Notes under the pieces: model-generated | The model's database searches: none | What the model was told of the DNA's origin: nothing | What the model saw: the letters and a program-made list of their open reading frames with translations, nothing else | Shown here: positions 6,196 to 6,871 of the stretch, piece by piece | How the letters are laid out: every line of letters starts with the position of its first letter | Position numbering within the stretch: the first letter of the stretch is position 1 | Program-made: the position numbers and the translations under genes | Source: Ruminococcus sp. UBA1828 | Lineage (GTDB): Bacteria; Bacillota; Clostridia; Oscillospirales; Ruminococcaceae | NCBI GenBank assembly: GCA_002338885.1 | Contig: DDJI01000114.1 | Span: 2,121 to 8,991, forward strand | Length of the DNA stretch: 6,871 nt | Reading direction: 5' to 3'

Positions 6196-6871
6196 GTGAT
6201 TGTTTTATATATTCTTATCGCCATTTTGATTTTCGGCATAATTATTATGATACATGAGCTTGGGCACTTTACCGTGGCTAAGCTTTGCGGCATAAAGGTA
6301 AACGAATTTGCCATAGGCATGGGTCCTAAAATCATATCCTGGGGCAAAAACGAGACGAAATACTCGTGGAGGGCGCTGCCGATAGGCGGATTTGTGTCTA
6401 TGGAAGGCGAAGACGATGCGAGCGACGACCCGAGGGCGTTCAGAAATAAAAAGGTGTGGCAAAGGCTCCTTGTGGTTTTGGCGGGAGCAATAATGAATCT
6501 TGTGCTTGGATTTATACTGCTTGTAATAATAACTGCATGCTCTGATGCTATCGTCACGACGACTGTTGCGCAGTTCTACACAGATGACGCGGCATCGCAT
6601 ATGAGCGGACTTGAAGTCGGAGACGAAATTATAAAGGTCAACGGCATGAGAGTGTATACCGACACCGATATATCGTATCAGTTCCAGACCGATGAGGACA
6701 TGGTATTTGAAATGACGGTGAGAAGAAACGGCGAAATCGTAACCCTTCCCAACGTGAAATTTGATTCTACGGTATTAGAGGATGGCACACGATCTTTGGT
6801 TATCGACTTTATTGTTTACGGAGAAGAGGTTACACCCGGATCTGTTTTAAGCTATGCTTCACGAAAGTTTG
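6196..6871 (+). CDS. rseP: RIP metalloprotease RseP (site-2 protease family), N-terminal part
   Basis: This is an intramembrane zinc protease that cuts membrane-embedded substrates such as anti-sigma factors or leftover signal peptides; Bacillus RasP and E. coli RseP are relatives. The window holds 225 codons plus one base and the reading frame is open to the edge, so it is cut by the window and not broken. The first membrane helix (about 2-19) runs into HELGH (20-24), giving two zinc-binding histidines and the catalytic glutamate E21. GIKVNEFAIGMGP (32-44), WRALPIGGFVSMEGE (58-72), and a second helix with LAGAIMNLVLGFILL (95-109) follow. A PDZ domain covers about 123-205, with GLEVGDEIIKVNG (138-150). 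The late motif that gives the third zinc ligand lies outside. The start is GTG 6196. Substrates cannot be told from sequence; its place after cdsA-dxr is typical. Confidence 0.96.
   Translation, partial: MIVLYILIAILIFGIIIMIHELGHFTVAKLCGIKVNEFAIGMGPKIISWGKNETKYSWRALPIGGFVSMEGEDDASDDPRAFRNKKVWQRLLVVLAGAIMNLVLGFILLVIITACSDAIVTTTVAQFYTDDAASHMSGLEVGDEIIKVNGMRVYTDTDISYQFQTDEDMVFEMTVRRNGEIVTLPNVKFDSTVLEDGTRSLVIDFIVYGEEVTPGSVLSYASRKF

Noticed and set aside
5502..6557. Long 351-codon open frame on the minus strand opposite dxr and rseP
   Set aside because: Its product is low-complexity with no recognisable motif, and it mirrors two genes with intact family signatures. It is a shadow of their codon pattern.
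1..6871. Mobile element, CRISPR array, prophage, toxin-antitoxin or defence system
   Set aside because: No transposase, integrase, repeat array, tRNA attachment site or unrelated gene was found. Every gene belongs to a conserved housekeeping family with similar codon use.

Overview
This window looks like a chromosomal housekeeping region of a Gram-positive anaerobe-type bacterium, most likely a member of the Clostridia. The main clues are the PlsY acyl-phosphate route to phospholipid (no PlsB), the order pyrH-frr-uppS-cdsA-dxr-rseP, the use of the MEP isoprenoid pathway, strong purine-rich ribosome binding sites, and frequent ATA, AGA and AGG codons at moderate GC. The assignment to Clostridia is an inference from gene content and order; no RNA gene or marker here fixes a genus. 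All genes are on the + strand and packed tightly.

Layout: (1) 1-207, the last 68 codons of the ribosome-assembly GTPase Der. (2) 214-885 plsY and 898-1881 gpsA, which make and first acylate glycerol-3-phosphate. (3) A strong intrinsic terminator at 1889-1938, followed by a good sigma-A-type promoter at 1950-1978. Together they divide the window into two transcription units. (4) 2022-2726 pyrH and 2757-3311 frr. (5) A 131-base gap holding a long unexplained hairpin. (6) 3443-4174 uppS, 4181-4996 cdsA, 5010-6170 dxr, and from 6196 the first 225 codons of rseP, which runs off the right edge.

The genes fit together as an envelope-lipid cluster with two translation-related members. GpsA makes sn-glycerol-3-phosphate, PlsY acylates it, and CdsA activates the resulting phosphatidic acid with CTP. 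PyrH starts the UMP to UTP/CTP route that supplies that CTP. Dxr makes MEP for isoprenoid synthesis, and UppS builds the C55 lipid carrier for cell wall synthesis from the isoprenoid units. RseP is a site-2 membrane protease. Frr and Der serve ribosome recycling and assembly.

Several starts needed correction or choice. pyrH begins at 2022 rather than the in-frame ATG at 1983, dxr at 5010 rather than the GTG at 4986, uppS uses TTG at 3443, and rseP uses GTG at 6196. I found no mobile element, CRISPR array, RNA gene, phage gene or defence gene, and no evidence of a new biological system. The most unusual item is the frr-uppS intergenic hairpin. No stretch over 300 bases lacks a gene.
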